NCBI GenBank assembly: GCA_005777235.1
Contig: SXND01000234.1
Location: 1 to 64,000 of the forward strand
Source of the DNA: Pseudomonadota bacterium
GTDB lineage: Bacteria > Tectomicrobia > Entotheonellia > Entotheonellales > Entotheonellaceae
Length of the DNA stretch: 64,000 bases
Direction of reading: 5' to 3'
A model generated the notes under the pieces. It was not told the DNA's origin and searched no databases. It was given only the letters and a program-made list of their open reading frames with translations. Below, in pieces: positions 21,343-31,372 of the stretch. How positions within the stretch are numbered: the first letter of the stretch is position 1; each line of letters begins with the position of its first letter. The translations under genes and the position numbers were made by a program.

Positions 21343-22035
21343 ATGCGACAAGGCCAGGCACTCCTCCTCGTGCTCGGGCTGTGGTGGGCAGCGCTGACGC
21401 CACTCGGGGCCGCGGCGCAAGACGGGGCGTCACGCCATAGTCTGCTGTCTCTGCGTGACAGCGCCTGTGTCGCCAGTGCTGAGCTGACCTATGCGCGGAA
21501 CACCCAGCACCCGAGTCGGCCACTTGACGCCACAGCACAACGCTATCTGCGGCCCTGGTTTGGCGTGCTGCTGGACAAAGTGCAGGTGATGTGGCGGGCC
21601 CGGCTCAATGACCACCTGGAAATTCTGCGCTATGTGCTCACCAGTGGCTCACGGGCGCAAACATACGGCTATACGATCTACGTTGCGCCCAGCCAGGGCG
21701 CGTCGGACCCTGGCAACACGCGACAATTGCTGCTCCTGGCCCATGAACTGGTGCATGTGGAGCAGTATCTGCGCGCTGGAGAAAGCCTGGCGCGCTTTTG
21801 CCAGGCCTATATGCAAGGCTGGGCGGAAGGGGGTGGGGTGTATCGGCGCAACCCGCTGGAGCAGGAGGCGTTTGAGAAAACGTTTGCCTTCGCCCAGTGG
21901 CTGGGGCAGCAGGTGCCTGCTGCCACCAAAGCGGATCCCATACCGTACCGGCACGAAGGTGAGAAAGGCACACCACACCAGACACTGGTGCCACGGCGCG
22001 TGCCGCTGACAGAGGGCGTCAAGCCGCGGCGTTAG
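21343..22035 (+). CDS. Exported zincin-like (DUF4157-type) protein
   Basis: A 230-residue protein with a signal peptide (LLLVLGLWWAALTPLGAAAQ). The zinc-binding motif HELVH sits in LLLAHELVHVEQYLRAG near residue 140, and a downstream glutamate in NPLEQEAFEKTF fits the third ligand of this class. The pattern resembles DUF4157 peptidase-like proteins. Its stop codon overlaps that of the convergent SDR gene. Substrate and target unknown. Confidence 0.7.
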   Translation: MRQGQALLLVLGLWWAALTPLGAAAQDGASRHSLLSLRDSACVASAELTYARNTQHPSRPLDATAQRYLRPWFGVLLDKVQVMWRARLNDHLEILRYVLTSGSRAQTYGYTIYVAPSQGASDPGNTRQLLLLAHELVHVEQYLRAGESLARFCQAYMQGWAEGGGVYRRNPLEQEAFEKTFAFAQWLGQQVPAATKADPIPYRHEGEKGTPHQTLVPRRVPLTEGVKPRR

Positions 22036-22844
22036 TAATAGACGGCTTGCCCAGCGCCGCCAGTGGCCACGACCAGTTCGCCGCTGACGGCCCAGGCTTT
22101 GTCTGAGGCCAAAAACACCGTGAGATAGGCAATTTCATCGGCATCGACCATGCGCCCTATGGCGTTGCCACGCGGGGAACCGGCGGCAAAATCGCGCTGC
22201 TCGACTTCCTCGGCCGAAATCCCCAGTTGCGCGGCACGTGCCGCCAGCAGTCCGGGGGTGCGCTCCGTGCGGGTGGTGCCAGGGTGGATGCAGTTCACGG
22301 TGATGCCATCGCGTCCGAGATGCAACGCCAGGGTCTTGGTGAAGTGCACCAGAGCCCCGTTACGGGCGCCACCGCTGAGATTGCCGGCCGTGCGGGCATT
22401 GGTGCCACTGATGTTGATGACGCGGCCCCAGCCCTGCGCTTTCAGGTAGGGAATGGCCGCCCGGGTGCAGCGCAATGTCCCAACATACTTGACGTTAAAG
22501 TCGTACAGTAACTCGTCATCGACCAGCGTTTCGATCGGTCCTGTGGCTGAGCCGCCGGGCATGGCGGCACTGTTGACCAGAATGTGCAGGCCCCCGAGTT
22601 GCTCGGCGGCCTGGGCCACCATGCGGTCGACCGCCTCTGTATTGGTCACATCCACGGCCAGCGGAATGATGCGCCGCCCCGTCGCCGCAGCCAGTTCCTG
22701 CGCCGTAGCAGTGAGCTGCTCTAGGGAACGGGAGGCAATCGCTACATCGACCCCTTCACGGGCCAGTTCGCGCGCAATGGATTTGCCAATACCACGTCCG
22801 CCGCCGGTGACGAGGGCCTTTTTACCTTGTAGTCCAAAATCCAT
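22032..22844 (-). CDS. SDR family oxidoreductase with non-canonical active site
   Basis: A 270-residue Rossmann protein. The cofactor loop is VTGGGRGIGKSIA near residue 12, followed by LAVDVTN near 64, LVNSAAMPG near 92 and VNCIHPG near 190. The usual YxxxK pair is absent: after NISGTNARTAGN comes SGGARNGALVHFTKTLA, with no tyrosine four residues ahead of a lysine. It may be a divergent reductase or a non-catalytic member. The start at 22844 matches the family N-terminus; the frame is open to 22925. It is the last gene after an ABC importer on the same strand. Confidence 0.8.
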   Translation of the reverse strand: MDFGLQGKKALVTGGGRGIGKSIARELAREGVDVAIASRSLEQLTATAQELAAATGRRIIPLAVDVTNTEAVDRMVAQAAEQLGGLHILVNSAAMPGGSATGPIETLVDDELLYDFNVKYVGTLRCTRAAIPYLKAQGWGRVINISGTNARTAGNLSGGARNGALVHFTKTLALHLGRDGITVNCIHPGTTRTERTPGLLAARAAQLGISAEEVEQRDFAAGSPRGNAIGRMVDADEIAYLTVFLASDKAWAVSGELVVATGGAGQAVYY

Positions 22845-22930
22845 CGTGTATGTTCCTCCGTGTGATGAGCCCCTGAGAGCGCGGCCATCCTCGGCACGCT
22901 CCCAGGGCACGCCTGGCAACAGCACCGCGT

Positions 22931-24247
22931 CTAGGCGTCTTGATGCCTGGCGTAGATTGTGACGGCTTTCTGATGCGCCTCCTCGACGGCTTTCTCAACC
23001 TCCCAACTTTCCACCAGCACGCGCTGGATCATCCGCGACATGACACTGGTCGCAATGACTTCGCCGGCGGCGGCATTCATGATGCCTGGTGCCGGGAAAT
23101 CGCGCCCGCGATCTAACATACCACGCCAGTGTTGGAACGCCGGGCGTTTCCAGAAATCCGACTCGTACATATTTTTATAGACCGGCCCCCAGCGGCCATC
23201 GCCTTCCTCAATCGTTACGCGATATTGTTCCGGAGCCATCCAGTACTCCACCAGACCTTTGGCTAATTCTGGATTGGGGTTGTGCTTGAACAGCAGCCAC
23301 TCCGCGGTGGACATTTCCTCAAACGCCCCCGCCGGGCCGGCGGGTATGGGGAGCAGCCGCGTCGCGTCATACAGCTCCTTATCCGAATCCGCCAGGTGGG
23401 CATAGATACTGGTCGGATTGAGCACGAAAATGACTTGTTTCGACTGATAGGCTTTATTATTCCCGGTGTTGTCCCAGCCGGTCGCGCCCTTGGGAATGAT
23501 CTTGTGCTTGGTGTACATATCCGCCAGCATTTGCACCCCGGCAATCGTGCCCTTCGAGTGCAGGACCACCGTCTTGTTGTCCGCTTCCACGAGCTTGCCG
23601 CCGTGGCTCCAGATCATGTTCATGATGTTATTGTCCGCGTCACTGTGCAGACCCAGGCAAGGGCCAAAACCCGTGAGCTTAGGCGGCTGCTGCAGCTTTT
23701 TACAGACGTCGATAAACTCGTCCCAGGTCTTGGGTGGCTCGACTTTGGCTTTGTCCAGGATACTCATATTGGTTACGAGCGGCCACGGGCTGATAGACTG
23801 TGGCACACCATAGATCTTCCCCTGGTGCGTCGTCGAATTGAGCGACGCCTGGAAGAGACCGCCAGCCGTTTTCTGCATCTTGTCGACCAGATCGGTCACC
23901 TCGAGGAGATGGCCCTGGGCGCGATAGCGCTGCACATCGCCCGAGCCCCGCCGCACCAGGTCCGGGGGACTCCCGGCTTCAAGAGAGGCGACGAGTTTGG
24001 GCAAGAGTTGTGCGGTGCCCATCACCGTGTAGTCCACCTCGTTCTCTTTGACGCCCGCTTGCTTGAGGAAGGCGTGGAATTGCTCTTCCATGATCTTGTC
24101 GACCTGGGGCGCCAGGGCCGAAGGATTCCATACCACCAGCTTGTGCTGGCGCGCCGCATGAGCCCGGCGTACCAACCACCACGGCGCCGTGGTAGCCAGG
24201 ACCGCAGCCGCCCCGGTCTGTCGTAAAACTGTCCGGCGTGTCCACAT
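22931..24247 (-). CDS. ABC transporter substrate-binding protein (family 1, Tat-exported)
   Basis: A 438-residue extracellular solute-binding protein. The N-terminus has a twin-arginine-like signal (RRTVLRQTGAAAVLA) cleaved near RRAHAA. The mature part follows the MalE/UgpB pattern (LLPKLVASLEAGSPPDL, GKIYGVPQSI, TWDEFIDVCKKL). ATG 24247 is chosen because AAGGAG lies seven bases upstream, overlapping the permease stop. It is last in a three-gene importer operon; the substrate is likely a carbohydrate or similar organic compound. Confidence 0.88.
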   Translation of the reverse strand: MWTRRTVLRQTGAAAVLATTAPWWLVRRAHAARQHKLVVWNPSALAPQVDKIMEEQFHAFLKQAGVKENEVDYTVMGTAQLLPKLVASLEAGSPPDLVRRGSGDVQRYRAQGHLLEVTDLVDKMQKTAGGLFQASLNSTTHQGKIYGVPQSISPWPLVTNMSILDKAKVEPPKTWDEFIDVCKKLQQPPKLTGFGPCLGLHSDADNNIMNMIWSHGGKLVEADNKTVVLHSKGTIAGVQMLADMYTKHKIIPKGATGWDNTGNNKAYQSKQVIFVLNPTSIYAHLADSDKELYDATRLLPIPAGPAGAFEEMSTAEWLLFKHNPNPELAKGLVEYWMAPEQYRVTIEEGDGRWGPVYKNMYESDFWKRPAFQHWRGMLDRGRDFPAPGIMNAAAGEVIATSVMSRMIQRVLVESWEVEKAVEEAHQKAVTIYARHQDA

Positions 24248-24257
24248 ACTATTCTCC

Positions 24258-25103
24258 TTAACCTTTGACTCCACCCAACGTCAACCCTTGCACCACCCAG
24301 CGCTGGAGCAGCAGAAACATGAGCACCGGCGGCAAAGCGCTCAGAATCGTCGAGGCCATCAACGGCCCCCAGACAAAGACGTCCTCATTCATGAAGATCG
24401 CTAAGCCCGTGGTCAGTGTCCGGGCGCTATTGGTGCTGGTAAACACGTGCGCATAGAGAAATTCATTCCACGCCCGCGTAAACGAGAAGAAGATCACCAC
24501 CACAATCGCCGGCAGCGACAGCGGCAAGACGATGCGTATCAAGGCAGTGACCCGGTTGCAGCCGTCCACCAGGGCGGCTTCCTCCAGCTCCACCGGCACG
24601 GAGCGAAAATAGCCCATGAGCAGCCAGGTACAAAAGGGCACGTCCGACCCCAGATAGACCAGCGTGAGGCCGAAGAGGCTGTTGGTCAGGTGAATGGCGC
24701 TCATCAGGGCAAAGAGGGGACTGAACAGCAGCGAGGGCGGCACAAGATAGGTCACCACCAGGCCCCGCGCTAAGAAATTCCTCCCCGGAAAATTGAGTCG
24801 TGCAATAGCATACGCCCCCAGGCAACCGGCGATGATGGAGAGTAGCGTGGAGCCGACCGCGACCGTGATACTGTTGCGCAGAAACACCAGATACGGCGTC
24901 TCGCGGAACACAGTGACGTAATTCTTCAGTGAGGGCGCTTGCGGGATCAGCGTGATCTCAGAGCCGTAGATTTCCGTATTGGGTTTGAGCGAGGTCACAA
25001 CCATCCAGTAGATCGGGATCACCGTCCACAGCACCATCAGCGCCAGCATCGTATTGCTGACGCCTTTCACGACACGACGCGAGGTGGTCATACTCAGCGC
25101 CAT
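24258..25103 (-). CDS. ABC transporter permease, MalG type
   Basis: A 281-residue inner-membrane permease with six predicted helices and a cytoplasmic EAA loop (EEAALVDGCNRVTALIRIVL) near residues 195-215 that contacts the ATPase. A strong AAGGAGG precedes ATG 25103, and the stop of the upstream permease is three bases away. No ATP-binding subunit is encoded nearby, so the importer must share one from elsewhere. Confidence 0.9.
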   Translation of the reverse strand: MALSMTTSRRVVKGVSNTMLALMVLWTVIPIYWMVVTSLKPNTEIYGSEITLIPQAPSLKNYVTVFRETPYLVFLRNSITVAVGSTLLSIIAGCLGAYAIARLNFPGRNFLARGLVVTYLVPPSLLFSPLFALMSAIHLTNSLFGLTLVYLGSDVPFCTWLLMGYFRSVPVELEEAALVDGCNRVTALIRIVLPLSLPAIVVVIFFSFTRAWNEFLYAHVFTSTNSARTLTTGLAIFMNEDVFVWGPLMASTILSALPPVLMFLLLQRWVVQGLTLGGVKG

Positions 25104-25106
25104 GAG

Positions 25107-26066
25107 CTACTCCTCCTTGTCGCGCAGCATGCGACGCGTCAACAGCACGATGCCGCACACCAGCACCGGGAAGAAGAACAACGAGACCGTAGCGCCCATC
25201 CCCAGGCGTTGGGCCCCGCCCAGGGCCAGATTGTAGGACAGCGTGGGAAAAATCTGCGTGCGATCCGCCGGGCCGCCATTGGTCAGGATGTAGACAAAGT
25301 TGACGCTGGCCGAGGTCCAGATGGCCGACAGCATGATCGCCGTAATGAAGATGGGACGCAGCCGTGGGATGGTGACATACCAGAACTGTTGTAGCATGGT
25401 CGCCCCATCAATCTCTGCTGCTTCATAGAGTTCCTTGGGGATGGACTGCAGTCCGGCCAGAAAACTCATGGTAAAAAACGGCGTGCCTTGCCAGACGACC
25501 ACGACAATGACCGAGAGCATGGCGAGCTTCGGGTCGGAAAGCCAGGAGATGCTCTCCGAGACGAGATCGAAACGCATCAAGATGTTGTTGATGAGCCCGC
25601 TGGCATCGTCATAAATCCAGCGCCAGTTCAGTGCCGTGATCACCGTTGGAATGGCCCAGGGAATGAGTAAGAAGGTGCGGAAGGCGTTGTTGGCCCAGCG
25701 CTCTTGATTGAGCACCAGCGCCATACTGAGGCCGACGAGAAATTTGAGCGCCACCCCCAGCCCGGTATACACGGCGGTGTTCCACACGGTGCGCAGAAAG
25801 ACGTCACTGTGCAGAAGTTCCCGGTAGTTCGCCAGCCCGATCCAGCGGCCTGGGGCGCCAGCGGTTTTTTGCTGAAAGGTCATGATAATGGCATTGAGAA
25901 AGGGGTAGGCGACCATGCCGAGAATGATAAGAATCGCCGGGAGGAGAAAGAGATACCCCAGCGTGCTATCGCGGAGCAGGAAGCGTGCAAGCCGCGGTCG
26001 CCAGCCACCATACGCCGGGCGCGACGAAGGGAGGGCAAGACCTGCGGTCGTCGTCGAGGTAGCCAT
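25107..26066 (-). CDS. ABC transporter permease, MalF type
   Basis: A 319-residue inner-membrane permease with an EAA motif YEAAEIDGATMLQQFWYVTI near residues 215-235, and helices such as GYLFLLPAILIILGMVAYPF. ATG 26066 has GGAGG nine bases upstream; the in-frame ATG at 26075 abuts that site and is unlikely. First gene of the importer operon. The beta-barrel gene upstream may provide outer-membrane passage. Confidence 0.88.
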   Translation of the reverse strand: MATSTTTAGLALPSSRPAYGGWRPRLARFLLRDSTLGYLFLLPAILIILGMVAYPFLNAIIMTFQQKTAGAPGRWIGLANYRELLHSDVFLRTVWNTAVYTGLGVALKFLVGLSMALVLNQERWANNAFRTFLLIPWAIPTVITALNWRWIYDDASGLINNILMRFDLVSESISWLSDPKLAMLSVIVVVVWQGTPFFTMSFLAGLQSIPKELYEAAEIDGATMLQQFWYVTIPRLRPIFITAIMLSAIWTSASVNFVYILTNGGPADRTQIFPTLSYNLALGGAQRLGMGATVSLFFFPVLVCGIVLLTRRMLRDKEE

Positions 26067-26261
26067 GTCCGTCATCCTCCATACAAGGGAGTGTCATAAC
26101 ACACCTGGAATGGGAGAGTGTGCAGAGTAGACCTACACGTGGATACCTACGCGTGCTACCGTCCCTCTCCCACAGGCCTGAGACGTGAAGGGTAGCGTAG
26201 CGTAGCATAATGTGCGGTCTGTTGCAAAAGATGCATGCAAAGGATGAGGCGGATTGATGGA

Positions 26262-26292
26262 CTCCCTCCCCCACAACGTGTGGGAGAGGGAG
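26262..26292. repeat. Palindromic hairpin between barrel and importer genes
   Basis: CTCCCTCCCCCACA, loop ACG, then TGTGGGAGAGGGAG: 14 bp arms with one mismatch, just after the stop of the barrel gene (26304). It may terminate that gene. A related half-copy (CCCTCTCCCACAGG) is at 26163-26176. The rest of 26067-26303 has no recognisable gene. Confidence 0.5.
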
Positions 26293-26303
26293 AGAGGGCA
26301 GGA

Positions 26304-28025
26304 CTAGAAGCGCGCCCGGAAGCGTGCTTCGGCCCGGAGAGCCGGGTCGTTACCGTCACAAGCCTGCGTCCCGGCGTTGGGATTACAGTCCGCCAACTTG
26401 GCGAGGTCTTTATAGCCTTCCCCTGGGATAGCAATTTCCCCGGAGAGGCGGATATCAAAGTGCGGATTGAGCGTCCACTGCCAGAAGCCGCCGACGCCGT
26501 GGTACAGGGTCTTGTTGATCTTGCCACCCCTGAGTTCCGGCGCAAAGGCCACGTCCAGCAGCTTCGAGCTTATCATAGCGCGATAGACGTACCACCCGGT
26601 GACCTCATGCCCCTTCATGGGAAACAGGCGGATCCCAACGGGAATAACGAGCGTGCCTGGATTCGAGTAGGTCGTCTGGATGCCGAGATGGGAGGTGACG
26701 CCAAGGCGGGAATTGTAGACGTTCGAGGTACTATGGGCACATTCGGTGCGGCCACCGCCCGCTCCTAACACCTCTCGGCCCACGGCATATGGATTGCGAG
26801 TCGTCCCCGCTGGCTGCGCCACGGGCGAAATCTGGGCCAGTCCTGGACACGAGTAGTCACGATGGGCAAAGGCCACACTCGTATCGAGGTGGTTCATGAA
26901 GCCGTTGCTGGCGATGGCGGTCGAGTCGCTGACATTTTGGGTCTGAAAACCATGCAGCTTGTTATCACGCGCATCCCCATCGCCCGAGCCGTAGACCAGC
27001 CCGACGAAGGGGCGTACCATGCCCAACTCGGCTTCGAGATAGGCAATGGCACTCGCCGCGAAGATGTCATACTCCCGCCGCAAGGGCACGACGGTCGGCA
27101 GACCTGTGGCCCCGGATCCACGCACGGTGCTGCCGCGTGCTGTACCCGCAAGCACGTTGCCTTGCACCAGACCCCGGATGGGTCCCATCTTGCCGCTCCA
27201 ACTGGCGTTGACCCACACGCTGTCGACCTTCTGCCCGGTCCAGCCGATATCTCGGTTGCCCGCGACTGCGGTATCCGCGCCAGCAAAGCGATCCCGGAAC
27301 CACACCACGTCCATACCGAATTTGTGCGGTTTCGCGTCGTAGGACCCGCCAAATACATAATACATTGAGTCATTGTCGTTTTGCAGCCCAAGCCGCTGTG
27401 ATTCGCGTTCGATCACCGCGGAGGCCCACACCTTGAGCTTGCCAAAGTCGCCGTCAACGGCGATCCGTGGGTTGTCATTGGCCAGAATGCCCGCCTGACT
27501 CACCTGCCAATAATCCGGGCCCACATGCAGGCGAATGGGTGTACCGGGGAACTGATACCGAATGTAGAAGCGTTCCACCCGAAAGCCCGGGTTCTCTGTC
27601 GAGGCCGACCGACCAAACACATCGGTACCGCCCGGGTTGCTGGTGTTGGCCCGGTCATCAATCAAGCTGCCATCGAACACCGATTGGTTTTCGAACAACA
27701 GGTGGAACGTTAAGTTCTTCTGATAGCGGAAATCCACCCCAAACCGCAACTCGGCATAGCTCAGATCGCCTTCCTGCTCGTGCTGTGCGGTGCTGGTTGG
27801 ATTTCTACTGAGAGTACGGTCGCGCACCCGGCTCTCAAAATCCGCATTTTGCGATGTCTTATAGCGGATATCCGCGGTCGCGATGATGTGCATGAACACG
27901 TCATTGCCGACTTCAATAAAGTTGCCCAATCTGACGACGGGCTGCGGGGTCTGCTGCGCGAATGCGGCGGACGCACTCACAAGCACCAGCCCGAATAGGC
28001 ACACGAACTGTACGACACGTTTCAC
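26304..28025 (-). CDS. Outer-membrane beta-barrel (porin-like) protein
   Basis: A 573-residue exported protein starting at a GTG at 28025 with GGAGGGGG six bases upstream; ATGs further upstream lack a site. The signal peptide (VVQFVCLFGLVLVSASAAFAQ) is followed by alternating aromatic strands (DLSYAELRFGVDFRYQ, FRVERFYIRYQFPG, LHVGPDYWQV) and a terminal phenylalanine (RFRARF), the assembly signal for barrel proteins. It resembles porin or alginate-export barrels without a clear family. It lies upstream of the sugar-type importer and may feed it. Confidence 0.78.
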   Translation of the reverse strand: MKRVVQFVCLFGLVLVSASAAFAQQTPQPVVRLGNFIEVGNDVFMHIIATADIRYKTSQNADFESRVRDRTLSRNPTSTAQHEQEGDLSYAELRFGVDFRYQKNLTFHLLFENQSVFDGSLIDDRANTSNPGGTDVFGRSASTENPGFRVERFYIRYQFPGTPIRLHVGPDYWQVSQAGILANDNPRIAVDGDFGKLKVWASAVIERESQRLGLQNDNDSMYYVFGGSYDAKPHKFGMDVVWFRDRFAGADTAVAGNRDIGWTGQKVDSVWVNASWSGKMGPIRGLVQGNVLAGTARGSTVRGSGATGLPTVVPLRREYDIFAASAIAYLEAELGMVRPFVGLVYGSGDGDARDNKLHGFQTQNVSDSTAIASNGFMNHLDTSVAFAHRDYSCPGLAQISPVAQPAGTTRNPYAVGREVLGAGGGRTECAHSTSNVYNSRLGVTSHLGIQTTYSNPGTLVIPVGIRLFPMKGHEVTGWYVYRAMISSKLLDVAFAPELRGGKINKTLYHGVGGFWQWTLNPHFDIRLSGEIAIPGEGYKDLAKLADCNPNAGTQACDGNDPALRAEARFRARF

Positions 28026-28848
28026 GAAATACCCCCTCCAGAATGTAAGCGTTCTCTCACTCGACTTGCAGGCAACATGGTTGTCTCTTGACGGTTGTGC
28101 TGCCCATGATGCGGTAACTCCTAACGCCCTCGTGACTGCTCGGAGAGTCAGGCAAGGCATCTGAGTTACACGTTGCACGTATACGACCTCTCCGGTTCAC
28201 CCTCTTGCAGTCCTGTGCTCCGCCAGTCTCATACAGCCTGGAGCTACGCTCTCCGTCCAGCCTTCTGAGATTGACGCACCCTCTCTTGTCACACCTGGAA
28301 TGCCCACCTCCTTTCTTTGGTGCCTAAAGAATGGTGGCGATACCAAGCCGATAGACAACGTCGGGGCTTGGTGTGGAGCCGCAGTATACGATATTTTACT
28401 TGCAAAAACCTACAGGAAAATTCTTGACAGGGCGCACTGGGGGCATATCGGCGAAGCAACCGAGAGGGAAATTCGTCCGCAAGTATTTGATATATATTTC
28501 TTAAGCAAATTGCTCTGGTGTAGAGACACTAGAGCCAAAACGCATGCCCTGAGCCCATGACGCACCCGCCCGGGCGAGAGCCCTGATGACACACAAGGTG
28601 TGACCGCAGGGCTGGAATCGGCAACCGCTGTTGTCTACAGGTACCACCTGGCTGGTAGGTCGGGCAGCGCCCGAGCCGAGGATGGCGACCGTAGACATCT
28701 CGGGGCAAGCTTTTCGATGACTATAGTTGTTTCACACGGGTAGGCCGTGCCAGGAGGAGAGACGCCATGGCTGTCTAAGGCATTGTTATAACGGTCGTTG
28801 ATAGCACAGAAATATTTTTTTGACCCCAGAGACAGCCGCGGGACTGCT
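28026..28848. other. Long intergenic region without recognised gene
   Basis: The ~820 bases upstream of the barrel gene are locally more AT-rich (28320-28530). Short frames there show no family resemblance. A TTGACA at 28423-28428 could be a -35 box, but no good -10 box follows at 17 bases. I see no RNA gene. Confidence 0.35.
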
Positions 28849-30408
28849 TCACTCGAGAAACAATGTGAAGCGCGGCGGGAGCAGGCCAACAGGCAGCGGC
28901 GTGGCGGTAATCTCGCGCGCGGTGGTCGCATCGAATATCCGGAGGCCTGGTGTCCGCGTCGTCACATCAGTGACAGCAAAATACACTTCCTGCTGGCTGT
29001 TAATGGCCAGGTGAGCGGCAAGACCAGGGGTGGCGCCAGTGAGCCGTGCCACCTGTTGCCCAGTCGAGGGATCAAACGTCGCCAGGTGATAGGCCTCCTG
29101 GGCCTCGCGCACCACGGCGAAGCCCTGGCTACGTGAGACGATCACGAAGGCCGTGATGTCACCCCCCAGAGCTGCCGCACGTACCACTGCCCGCGGGTCG
29201 AGTGTGTTGGTATCCGGGTGCAGGGCTTCGATCCCCCCGTCAAGACTCGCCGAGGTGCCCACGGTACTCACTAAAATACGGTTGAGCGTCGGACTCCACT
29301 GTAACTCAGAAGCCGGATTGCTGCCCTGTAACCGCAGGACCGTGACAAGGCGATCCGTCGTGGTATCGAACACCGCCACCGTGCCACGGGCAATCGCAGG
29401 TGGGGCCGCTTGCGTACGATCCAGATGCCGCAGCGCGATGTACAGCAGGCTGTTGTGTATCAACATGGCGGCGGGCTCTGGCGCGCCATCCGGGTCGTTG
29501 GGCTGCACCAGCGCACTGAGATCGATGTCGCGCAGACGCACCAGGGTCGTGGGATCAATGACCAGGAGTGTGGGGGACGCCAGGCGACTTACATACGCCT
29601 TGGTGGCACTGAGAAACACGATGTCCTGTGGCGCAGTATCGTTGCCTAGTGGGAACTCGCCGCTGGGTGGCGTGAGAAAACCCAGCGACGGCGTCAGGAC
29701 TTGGAGGCTGGAGTTGCCGGAGCGATTCACCACATACACTCGGTTCTTAAACACGCGGGCAATGGCATCCTGTTGCACCCCAGCGCGCCAGAGTTCCTGG
29801 AATACCAGGCGTGTGGCCAGATCCACGACTGTGTAGGAACCCGTGCGCCCATCGCTGGTGAGCACCAAGGCAACGTTGGTGCTGGGAAGAACCTGGGGCA
29901 CGAGGGACAACGCCGTCTCGCCATTGCCCACAGTGAGGCGCAGCGTCAGAGTGTCCCGATGCACGTCGCAGGGATCAATGGTAAAGGGCGTGTCGTTTTG
30001 GGGACCGCGCCCAGTGGGGAAGGTACTGCGGTCAAAGCGCAGGATGCAGGGACTCAGCGTGACCGTGCCGCTCGCCACACTGCCGCCGGCATTGAGGCTG
30101 ACCGGTGCGACGTTGGTGCCGCCAACACTGCCGAATTGCAGCGTGAAGGCTTCCCCAGCCGCTAACCCCAAGGCCGCCGCCAGCGTGGCCTTGGCCCCCT
30201 GGGCAAAGGTGAAAGAGCGATTGCTGATATTGTTGACCGTGGCCGGTGCAAAGGGATCGTCCGTATTACTGCCGCTACACCCCAGCAGGCTCATGGCGCT
30301 CATGATGAGCAGGAGCGTGAGCGCCGTCGTACGCCGTTGTGGCACGGCGTACGCCCGCACACCGGCCCCGCGTCGTGCGGGCAGGACGAGAGCATAGGGA
30401 TGGGACAT
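28849..30408 (-). CDS. Lipoprotein with beta-propeller (YVTN-like) repeats
   Basis: A 519-residue protein. The lipobox LLGC follows a hydrophobic stretch (LTLLLIMSAMSLLGCSG), so it is anchored by a lipid. A ~130-residue beta-rich domain follows, then repeats of the surface-layer/YVTN propeller type (YVVNRSGNSSLQVLTP, AYVSRLASPTLLVIDPTTL, GTVAVFDTTTDRLVTVLRL, LRIFDATTAREI). ATG 30408 has AAAGGAG upstream; the frame is open to 30480. Function unknown; propellers of this kind bind ligands or partner proteins. Confidence 0.8.
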   Translation of the reverse strand: MSHPYALVLPARRGAGVRAYAVPQRRTTALTLLLIMSAMSLLGCSGSNTDDPFAPATVNNISNRSFTFAQGAKATLAAALGLAAGEAFTLQFGSVGGTNVAPVSLNAGGSVASGTVTLSPCILRFDRSTFPTGRGPQNDTPFTIDPCDVHRDTLTLRLTVGNGETALSLVPQVLPSTNVALVLTSDGRTGSYTVVDLATRLVFQELWRAGVQQDAIARVFKNRVYVVNRSGNSSLQVLTPSLGFLTPPSGEFPLGNDTAPQDIVFLSATKAYVSRLASPTLLVIDPTTLVRLRDIDLSALVQPNDPDGAPEPAAMLIHNSLLYIALRHLDRTQAAPPAIARGTVAVFDTTTDRLVTVLRLQGSNPASELQWSPTLNRILVSTVGTSASLDGGIEALHPDTNTLDPRAVVRAAALGGDITAFVIVSRSQGFAVVREAQEAYHLATFDPSTGQQVARLTGATPGLAAHLAINSQQEVYFAVTDVTTRTPGLRIFDATTAREITATPLPVGLLPPRFTLFLE

Positions 30409-30484
30409 CGACGTCTCCTTTGGGCTGTGTGCGACTCGGTATGAGCGCGTTAGACTACAGCCCCCTGACACCGATGTCAAAAAA

Positions 30485-31321
30485 TCACCGGTCTGAGGCC
30501 CGCGCCATAAAAGCCCGCGCTGCCTCCTCCATGGTGTGGAACACCGCGCCGCCTTCCAGTAGCCGCAAGATCAACCGTTCAAGCATCAGCATGCGGTGAC
30601 CGCGACCAATGACATACGGGTGCATGGTGTAAGTGAGCACCCCCCAGTCCGTCACCCGTTGCATATAGATAAAATCGTCGATCCAGTTGGCCAGGACGTC
30701 CTGGGCATTCATGAGGCCTGGCAGGATCGTCGTCGGGGTGCGGAGGAACTCGAAATGCGGGTAATCGTCCAGCGTCCAGCTAATCGGCATTTCGATCAGG
30801 GACGTTGTTGGTCCCCACACACACGGTCCGTCGGGCAGAATTGTGTCACCCTGACGCGCATAATATGGCGTGTAGTCATCGCCCATCATGCTGCTGTCAT
30901 AGAGAAACTGCTGCGCCAGGAGGAGTGCCACCGTATGGGGACTGAGATCCCAGGACGGCGAGCGGTAGCCGCGTGCTGCCTGGCCGCTGAGCCGTTTGAT
31001 CATCTCGTTCCCACGCACGAGCCCTTCCTCTTCTTGGTCGCGTGCGAGGTTGGCGGGCGGGATATGCGTGTAGCCATGGTGGCCAATTTCATGACCAGCG
31101 GCGACGATGGCCTCACACGCCGCGGGATACATCTCAATCACCACGCCAGGAATGAACACGCTGGCCCGGATGCTGTACTTGCGCAGGAGATCGAGGATGC
31201 GGCGTACGCCCACCAGGCCGAATTCGCCGCGTGAAATCGGCGTGGGCGTGGTGAGGCCACGGGCAATAAACCCAGTCATGGCATCAAAATCAAAGGTCAG
31301 GCAGACAATATGGCATGGCAT
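30485..31321 (-). CDS. Polysaccharide deacetylase family protein
   Basis: A 278-residue NodB-fold hydrolase. The metal-binding Asp pair is in LTFDFDAM near residue 9, the HxxxH pair is in GHHGYTHI near residue 85, and the next motif is GYRSPSWDLS near residue 118. This pattern is nearest the PgdA/cyclic-amidase branch acting on N-acyl groups or ring amides. ATG 31321 has AAGGA six bases upstream. The frame runs on to 31498 by chance through a transposase relic. Confidence 0.85.
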   Translation of the reverse strand: MPCHIVCLTFDFDAMTGFIARGLTTPTPISRGEFGLVGVRRILDLLRKYSIRASVFIPGVVIEMYPAACEAIVAAGHEIGHHGYTHIPPANLARDQEEEGLVRGNEMIKRLSGQAARGYRSPSWDLSPHTVALLLAQQFLYDSSMMGDDYTPYYARQGDTILPDGPCVWGPTTSLIEMPISWTLDDYPHFEFLRTPTTILPGLMNAQDVLANWIDDFIYMQRVTDWGVLTYTMHPYVIGRGHRMLMLERLILRLLEGGAVFHTMEEAARAFMARASDR

Positions 31322-31372
31322 ACAGCATCCTTCGGGCATCAGGTAAAGTATCCAGGCTGGCATCGTCGGCGC

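Noticed and set aside
28300-28560. Possible 86-codon gene in the large intergenic region
   Set aside because: No ribosome-binding site and no similarity to any family I know; composition differs from real genes here.
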